A stretch of 64,000 nucleotides of DNA, taken from positions 372,001-436,000 of the forward strand of contig NZ_BMUY01000007.1 of NCBI RefSeq assembly GCF_014650435.1, read 5' to 3'. A program made the translations under genes and the position numbers. This document shows, piece after piece, positions 1-7,517 of this stretch; positions within the stretch are counted from its first letter, which is position 1; each line of letters starts with the position of its first letter. The notes under the pieces were generated by a model. That model was not told the DNA's origin. It did no database searches and saw only the letters and a program-made list of their open reading frames with translations. Source of the stretch: Streptomyces tendae (GTDB taxonomy: Bacteria > Actinomycetota > Actinomycetes > Streptomycetales > Streptomycetaceae).

Positions 1-747
1 ATAATGCGCCCCAAGGGGGCCATACAGCAACTCCTGTTCGCGTCGTTCATGGCTACTGCAGGCCAAGTGGTCACAGTGGAATCCCTGGCGGAGGAATTGT
101 GGGGGACTACTCCTCCGAAAAAGATGAACAACGCACTCCAGGCCCAGATCAGCCGGCTTCGGCGCATGCTGGCGCACTTGGAGCCGGATTCGGTGCCGCG
201 TATCACCGCCACCGTCTCCGGCTATCAGTTCAGGCTGAGGTCGGGTGAGCTCGACGCCCAGGTCTTCCTCGACAGCATCGAGGCCATCCGTACCGGCGTC
301 GGGGGCGACCCCCGCCGCTGCGCCAACGACCTGCGCCGCGCCATCACGCTATGGCGGGGGCCAGCCTTCGGCGGAGTCGTCGGAGGGCCCTTATGTCAAA
401 CTGCAGCGTCCAAGTACGAGGAGGCCAGGTTATCCGCATTAGAACTGCTCTACGGAATCGAACTCAAGTGCGGCAGGCATGCCCGTATCATTCCGGAGCT
501 GACCGAGACGCTCGCCTTGAATCCCGTCCAGGAGCAGTTCTGCCGACTCCTCATGCTGGCCCTGTACCGTTCCGGCCGTCATATCGACGCGCTGAACACG
601 TACCGGCAGTTCCGGCATCGCCTCAATGAAGATCTCGGCGTCGACCCGTCACCCACGCTGAGGTGGTGTGAAAGCGCGATCCTGGAACACGACCCGGCGC
701 TGCTGGGTGAACCCGCCCTTGCCGGACAGGCCGGCGTGCGCATCTGA
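1..747 (+). CDS. SARP-family pathway activator, 5' end outside the window
   Basis: Transcriptional activator of the Streptomyces antibiotic regulatory protein family. The visible part has an OmpR-type winged-helix DNA-binding segment (about residues 1-75; LAEELWG and ALQAQISRLRR are typical) followed by the bacterial transcriptional activation domain (about 80-245; ALYRSGRHIDAL and LGVDPSP are typical). The first ATG, at position 4, falls inside the usual winged-helix N-terminus, so about 15-20 residues are probably missing upstream and this is not the true start. Three in-frame TTA leucine codons (391-393, 430-432, 439-441) make translation likely to depend on the bldA tRNA. Probably activates this cluster; identity as a SARP is secure. 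Confidence 0.93.
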   Translation: MMRPKGAIQQLLFASFMATAGQVVTVESLAEELWGTTPPKKMNNALQAQISRLRRMLAHLEPDSVPRITATVSGYQFRLRSGELDAQVFLDSIEAIRTGVGGDPRRCANDLRRAITLWRGPAFGGVVGGPLCQTAASKYEEARLSALELLYGIELKCGRHARIIPELTETLALNPVQEQFCRLLMLALYRSGRHIDALNTYRQFRHRLNEDLGVDPSPTLRWCESAILEHDPALLGEPALAGQAGVRI

Positions 748-1232
748 GGGCCTGCCGACCCGACAAAGTGGCCGAACCTCGCGACGTCCCCTGCGAGCAC
801 GTTCCGTCGTCGACGCCGCCCTCGACCCCGCCGACTCCTCCACGCCCCGACCGCGGCACGAGCCCACGGTGTCGTTCCGGCGTGGCACACCCGACAGATC
901 CTCGTCCTGCCGGGCGGCCGGCACTCCGCCCGATGTCCTGGCGTCGCACGTCCCGTACTGGGATTACTCCGAAAGGTGGCAGTGATCCGCTGTCGAGTGT
1001 CGTCGCGCGCGGCAGCGCGTTGAGCAGCCGGTGCGAGAGTCGGACGGTCCGGCTCTCCGGTGCCCTGTTGTGGTGCACCACCTTGACCCGGCGCCGGTGG
1101 ACGGCGAGAGAGGCGGCTGCTCGTGGCGGCTCCAGGCGTTGCCCGTTGCGGTGCGGAAAACGGAGGCCCCGGGCTGCCCGCCCACCCGCCGTGCGCCGGC
1201 CGAGACCGATTCCGCACCGGAGCCGCGTAGTC
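748..1232. other. Intergenic stretch without a supported gene
   Basis: Overlapping frames are open here on both strands because of the high GC content, but none gives a recognisable protein or a credible start. It probably holds the 3' untranslated region of the SARP gene and the promoter of the START-fold gene. No convincing -10/-35 pair or operator was found. Confidence 0.5.
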
Positions 1233-1640
1233 ATGGCCTCGATCGTCAAAGAGGCCGTGATCGAGGCCAGTGCCGATGATGTGTGGGCGGTGATCGGCGA
1301 CTTCGCCGAGGGGCCGACGCGCATAGCGCCGGGCTATGTCGTCGCGACACGGCTCGCTGCCGCCGATGTCCGGGTGGTGACTTTCGCCGACGGCGTCGTG
1401 GCCCGTGAGCGGCTCATCGCTCTCGACCACGCGGCGCGCCGGATCGTCTGGGCGGTCATCGGAGACACTGTGCGGCCCGCACATGACAACGCTTCCTTCC
1501 AGGTCGTCGCCGAGAGCGATACACGCACACGGCTGGTATGGATCCACGACGTGCTGCCGGACGAACTCGCCAAGTCGGTCGCGGAGACCATGGACGGCGG
1601 ACTGGCCGTCATCCGCGAGACGTTGTCCACCCGCGGCTGA
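1233..1640 (+). CDS. SRPBCC (START/Bet v1-fold) protein, possible polyketide cyclase
   Basis: A 135-residue protein of the SRPBCC superfamily. The N-terminal pattern IEASADDVWAVIGDF and a C-terminal helix after DVLPDELAKSVAETMD are typical of small ligand-binding START-fold proteins. The ATG at 1233 was chosen because homology begins there; the open frame extends upstream without recognisable sequence. In aromatic polyketide clusters such proteins act as cyclases or polyketide-binding chaperones, but many actinobacterial copies have unknown roles. It is followed by tandem strong hairpins and so appears to end its own transcript. Confidence 0.75.
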   Translation: MASIVKEAVIEASADDVWAVIGDFAEGPTRIAPGYVVATRLAAADVRVVTFADGVVARERLIALDHAARRIVWAVIGDTVRPAHDNASFQVVAESDTRTRLVWIHDVLPDELAKSVAETMDGGLAVIRETLSTRG

Positions 1641-1667
1641 GCGGACCGTGGGCGCACGGCCGTCGCC

Positions 1668-1742
1668 CCCGACCGCCGTCGGGGACGGTGCCCCGACGGC
1701 GGTCGGGACACCATGCCCGCCGGCACCCGTGAGGGTGCCGGC
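1668..1742. terminator. Tandem transcription terminator hairpins
   Basis: Two perfect inverted repeats follow the START-fold gene: a 17-bp stem (1668-1684 with 1691-1707, 6-nt loop) and a 10-bp stem (1719-1728 with 1733-1742, loop GTGA). Actinobacterial terminators commonly lack a U-tract. They separate the START-fold gene from the hemC-like gene. Confidence 0.75.
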
Positions 1743-1801
1743 GTCCCCGCCCCCGGAGCGCCGGCGCCGAGAAGGCTCAGTGGCCGGCCGCGGAGGAAAT
1801 G

Positions 1802-2857
1802 ATGCACAGAGGCGAGTCGACCACCGGTCGAGTTCGCCTCGGTACAACAGAAGTCATGCATCCAACGTACCTGGTCGGTTCGCGAGCAAGTAATCTGGCC
1901 AAGGCCCAAGTCCGGGAATATCTCGCGCCGATCAGCCGGCGGTTTCCGGATGTCGCGTTCACACACAGGGTCATTCTCGAGGGCGGCGACAGGGATCGGA
2001 AGTCCCGGCTCTCCGATGTGTCTGCGATCAGTGGCGGCAGCGCCTTCAGTTCGGAGCAGGAGGCGGCGCTGGCCGGGGGCGACGTGGATGTGGTCATCCA
2101 TTCCCTGAAGGACCTGCCGACTGCGGACCCGCCCGGACTGATACGGCTGCCGCCGCCCGGCCGTGCGGACGCGCGGGATGCCCTGTGCGGGTCCACCCTG
2201 TCCGGCCTGCGGAAAGGCGCACGGGTCGGCACGGGCTCCCCCCGGCGAATTGCTCAACTCCTCGCCGTGCGACCGGATTTGGAAGTGATCCCGATCCGGG
2301 GCAATGTTCCGCCCCGTCTGAAGAAGATCGAGACCGCGGGCCTCGACGCGGTGGTCCTGGCCGCCGCGGGGCTGCACCGCCTGGGCCTCGACGACGCCAT
2401 CGGTGAAATGCTGCCCCTCGACCTGTTCCCGCCCTCTCCCGGTCAAGGCGCCCTCGGCATTCAGATCCGGCAGAGCAGCGTGGAACTCCGGGAGATACTT
2501 TCCAGTGTGAGCGACATGGTCGTCGACGCTCAGGTGCGGGCCGAGAGAGCCCTGCTGGCCGAGCTGCACGGCGGTTGCAGCGTGCCCGTGGGCGCGTACG
2601 CGAGGACGGGGCCGGACGGGACCCTGTCGCTCTTCGCGCAGGTCACGTCACTCGACGGCACGCAGCGGGTCTCGGGCCGACTGACCGGAACCGTCGGCGA
2701 GTCGGAGAAGCTCGGTGCCGCCCTGGCGGCGGATCTCATCGACCGGGGCGCACGTCGCATCCTTGACGGAATTCGGGGTGCGTCCGCGCACAGTGCGCAC
2801 CTGAGCCGGCCGGGCGGCCCCGGGGCCGCCCGGCCGGACGGCGTCGGCCGTGCCTGA
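1802..2857 (+). CDS. hemC: Hydroxymethylbilane synthase (porphobilinogen deaminase) homologue
   Basis: Family enzymes condense four porphobilinogen units into hydroxymethylbilane, an early step of heme and corrin synthesis, in the cytosol. Visible signatures: VGSRASNLAKAQ at the N-terminus, DVVIHSLKDLP, GSPRRIAQL with IRGNVPPRL, and the loop LHGGCSVPVGAYA whose cysteine holds the dipyrromethane cofactor. GGAGG at 1792-1796 best fits ATG 1802; ATG 1856 is an alternative nearer the usual N-terminus. The C-terminal tail runs over a 32-bp palindrome. Since heme genes normally lie elsewhere, this is probably a second copy. It may boost heme supply for the four P450s, or may be a neofunctionalised paralogue. 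Family assignment is firm, cluster role is not. Confidence 0.9.
   Translation: MHRGESTTGRVRLGTTEVMHPTYLVGSRASNLAKAQVREYLAPISRRFPDVAFTHRVILEGGDRDRKSRLSDVSAISGGSAFSSEQEAALAGGDVDVVIHSLKDLPTADPPGLIRLPPPGRADARDALCGSTLSGLRKGARVGTGSPRRIAQLLAVRPDLEVIPIRGNVPPRLKKIETAGLDAVVLAAAGLHRLGLDDAIGEMLPLDLFPPSPGQGALGIQIRQSSVELREILSSVSDMVVDAQVRAERALLAELHGGCSVPVGAYARTGPDGTLSLFAQVTSLDGTQRVSGRLTGTVGESEKLGAALAADLIDRGARRILDGIRGASAHSAHLSRPGGPGAARPDGVGRA
2806..2837. repeat. 32-bp perfect palindrome inside the 3' end of hemC
   Basis: A perfect inverted repeat with 16-bp arms (2806-2821 and 2822-2837) lies within the last codons of the hemC-like gene, about 20 bp before its stop. It would form a terminator-like or attenuating hairpin between hemC and the dehydratase gene. 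Confidence 0.6.
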
Positions 2858-3015
2858 CAAGCGCCCCTCACGGTTCGAGTGAATGTCGACGGCCGTGCGA
2901 CTGGGTGGCTGCCATTCTCGGCGGTACCCGCACGGCGACTGAAGGAGCGGCAGATGACCTTGGAACGAGACGGCACGCGGCGTGCCGGGCAGCCCGAGTC
3001 GGAAGGACGGCTGCC

Positions 3016-4023
3016 GTGAAGCTCCTGATCACCGGAGGCGCCGGTTTCATCGGCTCCCACTACGTCCGCGGTCTCCTCGCGGGTGCCTACCCCGGGCACG
3101 AGGAAACCCGGCTCACCGTGCTGGACAAGCTCACCTACTCGGGCACCCTCACCAGTCTTCCGAACGGGCACCCGCGGCTGACCTTCGTACGGGGTGACAT
3201 CTGCGACCGTGACCTGCTCATGGACGTCCTGCCGGGACACGACGCGATCGTGCACTTCGCCGCCGAATCGCACGTGGACCGGTCGATCGCCGGTTCCGCG
3301 CCCTTCATCACGACCAATGTGGTCGGCACCCACACCCTCCTCGAATGCTGTCGGCACACCGGTGTGGAGCGCTTCGTGCACGTCTCGACCGACGAGGTCT
3401 ACGGGTCCGTGGAGGAGGGCTCGTGGACCGAGTCGTCCCCGCTGGAGCCCAATTCGCCCTACGGGGCGTCAAAGGCCGCATCCGATCTGGTGGTCCGCGC
3501 CTTCCACCGTACGTACGGCCTGTGGACCACCGTCACCCGGTGCAGCAACAACTACGGCCCCTATCAGTTCCCCGAAAAGATCATCCCGCTGTTCGTCACA
3601 CGGCTGCTCGATGGCGGGAAGGTGCCGCTGTACGGCGACGGCCGACACGTGCGCGAATGGCTGCATGTCGACGACCACTGCCGTGCGATCCACCTCGTAC
3701 TGGAGTCGGGCCGGGCGGGGAGGACGTACAACGTCGGCGGTGGCACCGAGTTGACCAACCGTGAGCTGACCGCAAGGGTGCTCGCCGAGCTCGGTATGGA
3801 CTGGGACCGTGTGGAACACGTCCGGGACCGCCCGGGACATGACCGGCGGTACTCGCTGAACACCTCGCGCATCCGCGAGGAGCTCGGCTTCGAACCTCGG
3901 ATCTCGTTCGCACCCGGGCTGGCCGACACCGTCCGCTGGTACCGCGAGAACCGGGCCTGGTGGGAGCCCCTGGCTCGGCGAGCCGCCACGTTCGAAGCGC
4001 CCGTTCGGGTGACCGGCGCGTAA
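3016..4023 (+). CDS. rmlB: dTDP-glucose 4,6-dehydratase
   Basis: Converts dTDP-glucose to dTDP-4-keto-6-deoxyglucose with tightly bound NAD, the committed step to all 6-deoxysugars. Seen: the Rossmann motif TGGAGFIGSHYVRG at the N-terminus, STDEVYGS, the catalytic tyrosine/lysine motif SPYGASKAAS and the conserved CSNNYGPYQFPEK. The GTG at 3016 was chosen because the Rossmann strand begins directly after it (VKLLITGG); GGAAGG lies at 3001-3006. The 335-residue length is normal. It converges on the thymidylyltransferase gene, and together the two provide the activated sugar for the deoxysugar genes at 34-40 kb. Confidence 0.96.
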   Translation: MKLLITGGAGFIGSHYVRGLLAGAYPGHEETRLTVLDKLTYSGTLTSLPNGHPRLTFVRGDICDRDLLMDVLPGHDAIVHFAAESHVDRSIAGSAPFITTNVVGTHTLLECCRHTGVERFVHVSTDEVYGSVEEGSWTESSPLEPNSPYGASKAASDLVVRAFHRTYGLWTTVTRCSNNYGPYQFPEKIIPLFVTRLLDGGKVPLYGDGRHVREWLHVDDHCRAIHLVLESGRAGRTYNVGGGTELTNRELTARVLAELGMDWDRVEHVRDRPGHDRRYSLNTSRIREELGFEPRISFAPGLADTVRWYRENRAWWEPLARRAATFEAPVRVTGA

Positions 4024-4065
4024 CGGACCCGCCCACGAGGCGGCACGGGCCCGACGGCCGTCAAC

Positions 4066-4938
4066 TCATCCCAGTTCGGCGGCGATGGCCATGACGTAAC
4101 TACCGTAGTCGGAGGCGGCCATCCGGGAGCCCAGCCGGTGACAGGCATCGGCGTCGATGAAGCCCATGCGCAATGCGATCTCCTCGATGCAGGCGATCCG
4201 CACCCCCTGGCGCTCCTCCAGCGCGCCCACGTACTGACCCGCCTGGAGCAGCGACTTGGGCGTCCCGGTGTCCAGCCAGGCGAATCCTCGGCCCAGGTTC
4301 ACGAGCCGAGCCCGGCCCCGCTCCAGATAGACGCGGTTCACATCGGTGATCTCCAGCTCGCCGCGCGGTGAGGGCCTGAGGTTCTTCGAGATGTCGACCA
4401 CGTCGTTGTCGTACAGATACAGGCCCGTGATCGCGCGGTTGGAGCGGGGGTGCCGGGGCTTCTCCTCGATGGAGACGAGATCGCCGTTGGCGTCGCTCTC
4501 GCCTACGCCGTACCGCGTGGGGTCGTTGACCGGGTAGCCGAACAGCACACACCCCCGCACGTCCCTGGCGTTCTCCGTGAGCGTCGCCGAGAAGTTGGTG
4601 CCGTGAAAGATGTTGTCACCGAGAATCAACGCGACCGGACCGTCCCCGATGTGTTCGGCACCGATGAGGATCGCGTCGGCGATGCCGCGTGGGGAGTGCT
4701 GTTCCGCGTAGGTGATGCTGAGCCCGAGCTGGGACCCGTCGCCCAAAAGCGCCCGGAACCTCGGTGTGTCGGTGGGGTTGGTGACGATGAGGATGTCCCG
4801 AATGCCCGCAATCATGAGTACCGAGAGCGGGTAGTAGATCATCGGCTTGTCGCCCACCGGGAGAAGCTGTTTCGAAGTACCGATCGTGATCGGGTGCAGA
4901 CGGGTGCCGGCCCCGCCGGCGAGAATGATGCCCTTCAT
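4066..4938 (-). CDS. rmlA: Glucose-1-phosphate thymidylyltransferase
   Basis: Makes dTDP-glucose from glucose-1-phosphate and dTTP, the first step of the deoxysugar pathway. The N-terminus MKGIILAGGAGTRLHP carries the nucleotide-binding signature; KQLLPVGDKPMIYYPLS, ALILGDNIFHG and EEKPRHPRSN are classic family motifs. The length of 290 residues is typical. ATG 4938 fits the family N-terminus; an in-frame GTG two codons upstream (4944) also has a plausible ribosome site. Convergent with the dehydratase gene and divergent from the E1 alpha gene. Confidence 0.96.
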   Translation of the reverse strand: MKGIILAGGAGTRLHPITIGTSKQLLPVGDKPMIYYPLSVLMIAGIRDILIVTNPTDTPRFRALLGDGSQLGLSITYAEQHSPRGIADAILIGAEHIGDGPVALILGDNIFHGTNFSATLTENARDVRGCVLFGYPVNDPTRYGVGESDANGDLVSIEEKPRHPRSNRAITGLYLYDNDVVDISKNLRPSPRGELEITDVNRVYLERGRARLVNLGRGFAWLDTGTPKSLLQAGQYVGALEERQGVRIACIEEIALRMGFIDADACHRLGSRMAASDYGSYVMAIAAELG

Positions 4939-5187
4939 ACGCACGTGGCCCTTCAACATCGCGTTGGGTTGGTGTCCCGCGGAGGCCACAGCACCGCACC
5001 GGGCTCGCTTGGCTCTGGAACAGGACTCGACTTCGCGCGTCCAGCCCGGCTTCACCAGTCCTCTAGGGGGTGCTCCGACGATAGGGGCTTGGAGAGGGGC
5101 GCCGTCCGACCGCCCGGCACCGTTCGCGAGGAGGAGCAGGCCGGCCGAGGCCCGACGCCCTGAAACCGTCTGCGAGGAGGCTCCAAC

Positions 5188-6171
5188 ATGACGTCCGGCC
5201 GTGCCCAGTTGCTCCGCGACATGGTGCGCATTCGCGTAGTGGAGGAAACGCTCGCCGACTACTACCGTGACGAGCAGCAGATGCGTACACCCACGCATTT
5301 CTCGATCGGCCAAGAGGCGACCGCCGTAGGTGTCTGCGCTGCCACGACCAGCCAGGACCTGGTTTTCACCGCGCACCGCTCGCACGCCCCCTACCTGGCC
5401 AAGGGAGGCGATCTCAAGGCCATGGTCGCCGAGTTGTACGGCAAGCAGGCCGGCTGCGCACACGGCCGGGGCGGTTCGATCCACCTGGTCGACCGGGCGG
5501 TTGGCTTCGGGGGGTCGGCGGCCATCCTCGGCGAGATGATCCCGGTGGCGGTGGGAGCTGCCTGGGCCTTCGCACGCAGCGGCCGGCCGAGGGCCGTGGC
5601 CACCTTCTTCGGCGACGGTGCGACGGAAGAGGGTGTGTTCGCCGAGTCGCTCAACCTGGCGTCGGTACACCGGGTCCCGGTGGTCTTCGTCTGTGAGAAC
5701 AACCTGTACTCCATCTCCTCCCCGATCGGCGCCCGCCAGCCCGCGGGCTCGACCATCCAGGATCGCGCCGAGGCCGCCGGGGTCACGGCTGCGAGGGTGG
5801 ACGGCAACGACGTGTTCGCCGTGTACGAGGCGGCGCAACGAGCGCTGCGGCACTGCCGGGAAGGCAACGGACCGTACCTGCTGGAACTCGCCACCTACCG
5901 GTGGCGGGAACATGTGGGGCCCGGCTTCGACCACGGCCAGGACCACGGGTACCGACCGGTGCGGGAGACGGAGGCGTGGATGGCCCGCTGCCCGATCGTG
6001 CGGGCCACCGAAATCCTGCGTGAGCAGCATCCCGACATCGACCGGACCGTGGCCGAGTGGTCGGCGCAGTACGGCGACGAGATCCAGCGGGCCGTCGTCT
6101 ACGCCAAGGAGCAGCCCTTCCCCGATGTCGATGCTCTGCTCGACGGTGCCTACCATCCTGTGCCCCGCTGA
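5188..6171 (+). CDS. Thiamine-diphosphate-dependent E1 component, alpha subunit
   Basis: Alpha subunit of a pyruvate / branched-chain 2-oxo acid dehydrogenase-type E1. The thiamine diphosphate and Mg-binding motif is clear: GDG at about residues 142-144 ending in CENN at about 169-172, with SPIG following. HRSHAPYLAKGG and HGRGGSIH are typical of E1 alpha. Length (327) is normal. The beta subunit follows 33 bp downstream. No E2 or E3 gene lies in the window and the pair sits beside dTDP-sugar genes. I therefore favour transfer of a two-carbon (hydroxyethyl/acetyl) unit to a ketosugar, as proposed for pyruvate-dehydrogenase-like pairs in branched octose pathways such as avilamycin. The alternative is oxidation of a 2-oxo acid to a branched acyl-CoA starter. 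Confidence 0.9.
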   Translation: MTSGRAQLLRDMVRIRVVEETLADYYRDEQQMRTPTHFSIGQEATAVGVCAATTSQDLVFTAHRSHAPYLAKGGDLKAMVAELYGKQAGCAHGRGGSIHLVDRAVGFGGSAAILGEMIPVAVGAAWAFARSGRPRAVATFFGDGATEEGVFAESLNLASVHRVPVVFVCENNLYSISSPIGARQPAGSTIQDRAEAAGVTAARVDGNDVFAVYEAAQRALRHCREGNGPYLLELATYRWREHVGPGFDHGQDHGYRPVRETEAWMARCPIVRATEILREQHPDIDRTVAEWSAQYGDEIQRAVVYAKEQPFPDVDALLDGAYHPVPR

Positions 6172-6204
6172 CACCGGTGCACCCGACGAAGAGGACCAGC
6201 ACTC

Positions 6205-7242
6205 GTGCGAACTCTTACCTATTGGCAGGCGATCAGCGAGGCCACCGTGCAGTGCATGGAGGCGGACGAGAGCATCTTCATCGCGGGGGAGGGGGTTGAC
6301 GACATCAAGGGCACCTTCGGCACCACGAAGGAGGCGTACGCACGGTTCGGCGCGAACCGTGTGATCGACGTGCCCAACTCCGAGAACGCCACGGCGGGAT
6401 TCGCGGTGGGTGCGGCGGCCTGCGGCCTGCGGCCACTGCTGGTGCACACGCGGGCCGACTTCATGTTCCTGGCACTGGACCCGCTGGTGAACCTGGCCGC
6501 CAAGTGGCGCTACATGTACGGCGGGGACAAGGGCGGGGTGCCCGTTGTCACACGAGGCGTGGTCGGACGCGGCTGGGGGCAGGGAGCGACGCACTCGCAG
6601 AGCCCGCACGCGACCTTCGCCCACTACGCGGGGCTGTACGTGGCGGCCCCCGCCTCGCCCGCCGATGCCAAGGGGCTGCTGGTCCAGGCGCTGACCGGTG
6701 ACACACCCGTCGTCCTCGTGGAGAACCGCAACCTGTACCCGCTGACCGGAGAGGTGCCGGCCGGGGCCACCGCCATCCCCTTCGGGGTCGGCCGGATCGC
6801 GCGACGCGGCGCCGACGTGACCGTGGTCGCCACCTCCCTCATGGTCCACGAGGCGGAACGGGCGGCCGTTCAACTGGCCGAACAAGGCATCAGTGTGGAA
6901 GTGGTCGACGTACGCAGCCTGCGGCCGCTGGACGATCGGATCATCTGTGAGTCCGTGGCCAGGACGGGGAGGCTGGTCGTGGCCGACACCAGCTGGGCGC
7001 GGTACGGATTCACCGCGGAAGTGGCGGCCGTGGTGGCCGAGCACATACCGCACGCCCTCACGGCGCCGATACGGCGGCTGGCACTTCCGGACTGCCCTGC
7101 GCCGGTGTCCTGGCCGCTGGAGGAGGCGTTTCACCCCGGTGCCGGCGGCATAGTGGAGGCTTGCCTGCAACTGTGCGGGCAAGCACCGGGAGACCTGCCC
7201 GCGCTGGCCGATGTCGCCGCGGGATTCCAGGGACCGTACTGA
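6205..7242 (+). CDS. Thiamine-diphosphate-dependent E1 component, beta subunit
   Basis: Beta subunit partner of the preceding E1 alpha; the two would form an alpha2beta2 decarboxylating enzyme. Features: TYWQAISEATVQCM at the N-terminus, the GEGVDDIKGTFGTTKE segment, NSENATAGFAVGAA, and the C-terminal transketolase domain with VVATSLMVHEAERAA and VEVVDVRSLRPLD. The start is GTG 6205. Length (345) is typical. As with the alpha subunit, lack of E2/E3 and the sugar-gene context suggest carboligation rather than acyl-CoA formation, but this is inference. Confidence 0.9.
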   Translation: MRTLTYWQAISEATVQCMEADESIFIAGEGVDDIKGTFGTTKEAYARFGANRVIDVPNSENATAGFAVGAAACGLRPLLVHTRADFMFLALDPLVNLAAKWRYMYGGDKGGVPVVTRGVVGRGWGQGATHSQSPHATFAHYAGLYVAAPASPADAKGLLVQALTGDTPVVLVENRNLYPLTGEVPAGATAIPFGVGRIARRGADVTVVATSLMVHEAERAAVQLAEQGISVEVVDVRSLRPLDDRIICESVARTGRLVVADTSWARYGFTAEVAAVVAEHIPHALTAPIRRLALPDCPAPVSWPLEEAFHPGAGGIVEACLQLCGQAPGDLPALADVAAGFQGPY

Positions 7243-7325
7243 ACACCGCATGCTGCCCCGGTATCACTGCGCACACTGTCCGCGGCCGGCCCACCTGGAC
7301 ATCGGTCCGGCCGTGTGACGTACCG

Positions 7326-7517
7326 TCACTCGCATTCGCCGAACAGAGCACGCTCGAGGTCACGCTCGGCCGCGCTGAGCGGGCCCCCTCGGGCGACACT
7401 CTCGGGATGCCCGGGACCGGGCCCGTCGAGAGGGGGGAGGGGCGGGACGTACACCCAGATGCCTCCCGCGGCGATCATCGCCCGTTCGAGGGCGCGCAGA
7501 ACTCGGGTGAGCATCAT
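7326..7517 (-). CDS. Small unknown protein, translationally coupled to the acyltransferase
   Basis: A 63-residue reading frame whose ATG (7515-7517) overlaps the TGA stop of the upstream acyltransferase gene, suggesting coupled translation. The N-terminal half is amphipathic/hydrophobic (LTRVLRALERAMIAAGG), the middle is Pro/Gly-rich, and the C-terminus is charged (AERDLERALFGE). No family recognised. It could be a small accessory protein of the minimal PKS. The case rests on the overlap and position only, so existence is moderately likely. Confidence 0.5.
   Translation of the reverse strand: MMLTRVLRALERAMIAAGGIWVYVPPLPPLDGPGPGHPESVARGGPLSAAERDLERALFGECE

Noticed and set aside
1668..1742. 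Inverted repeats considered as a CRISPR-like or mobile-element end
   Set aside because: Only two unrelated hairpins with no regular spacers or terminal repeats; position after a stop codon fits terminators.
7315..7329. Short dyad GTGACG/CGTCAC downstream of the small ORF
   Set aside because: 6-bp arms with no T-rich tail; may assist termination but not distinguishable from chance.
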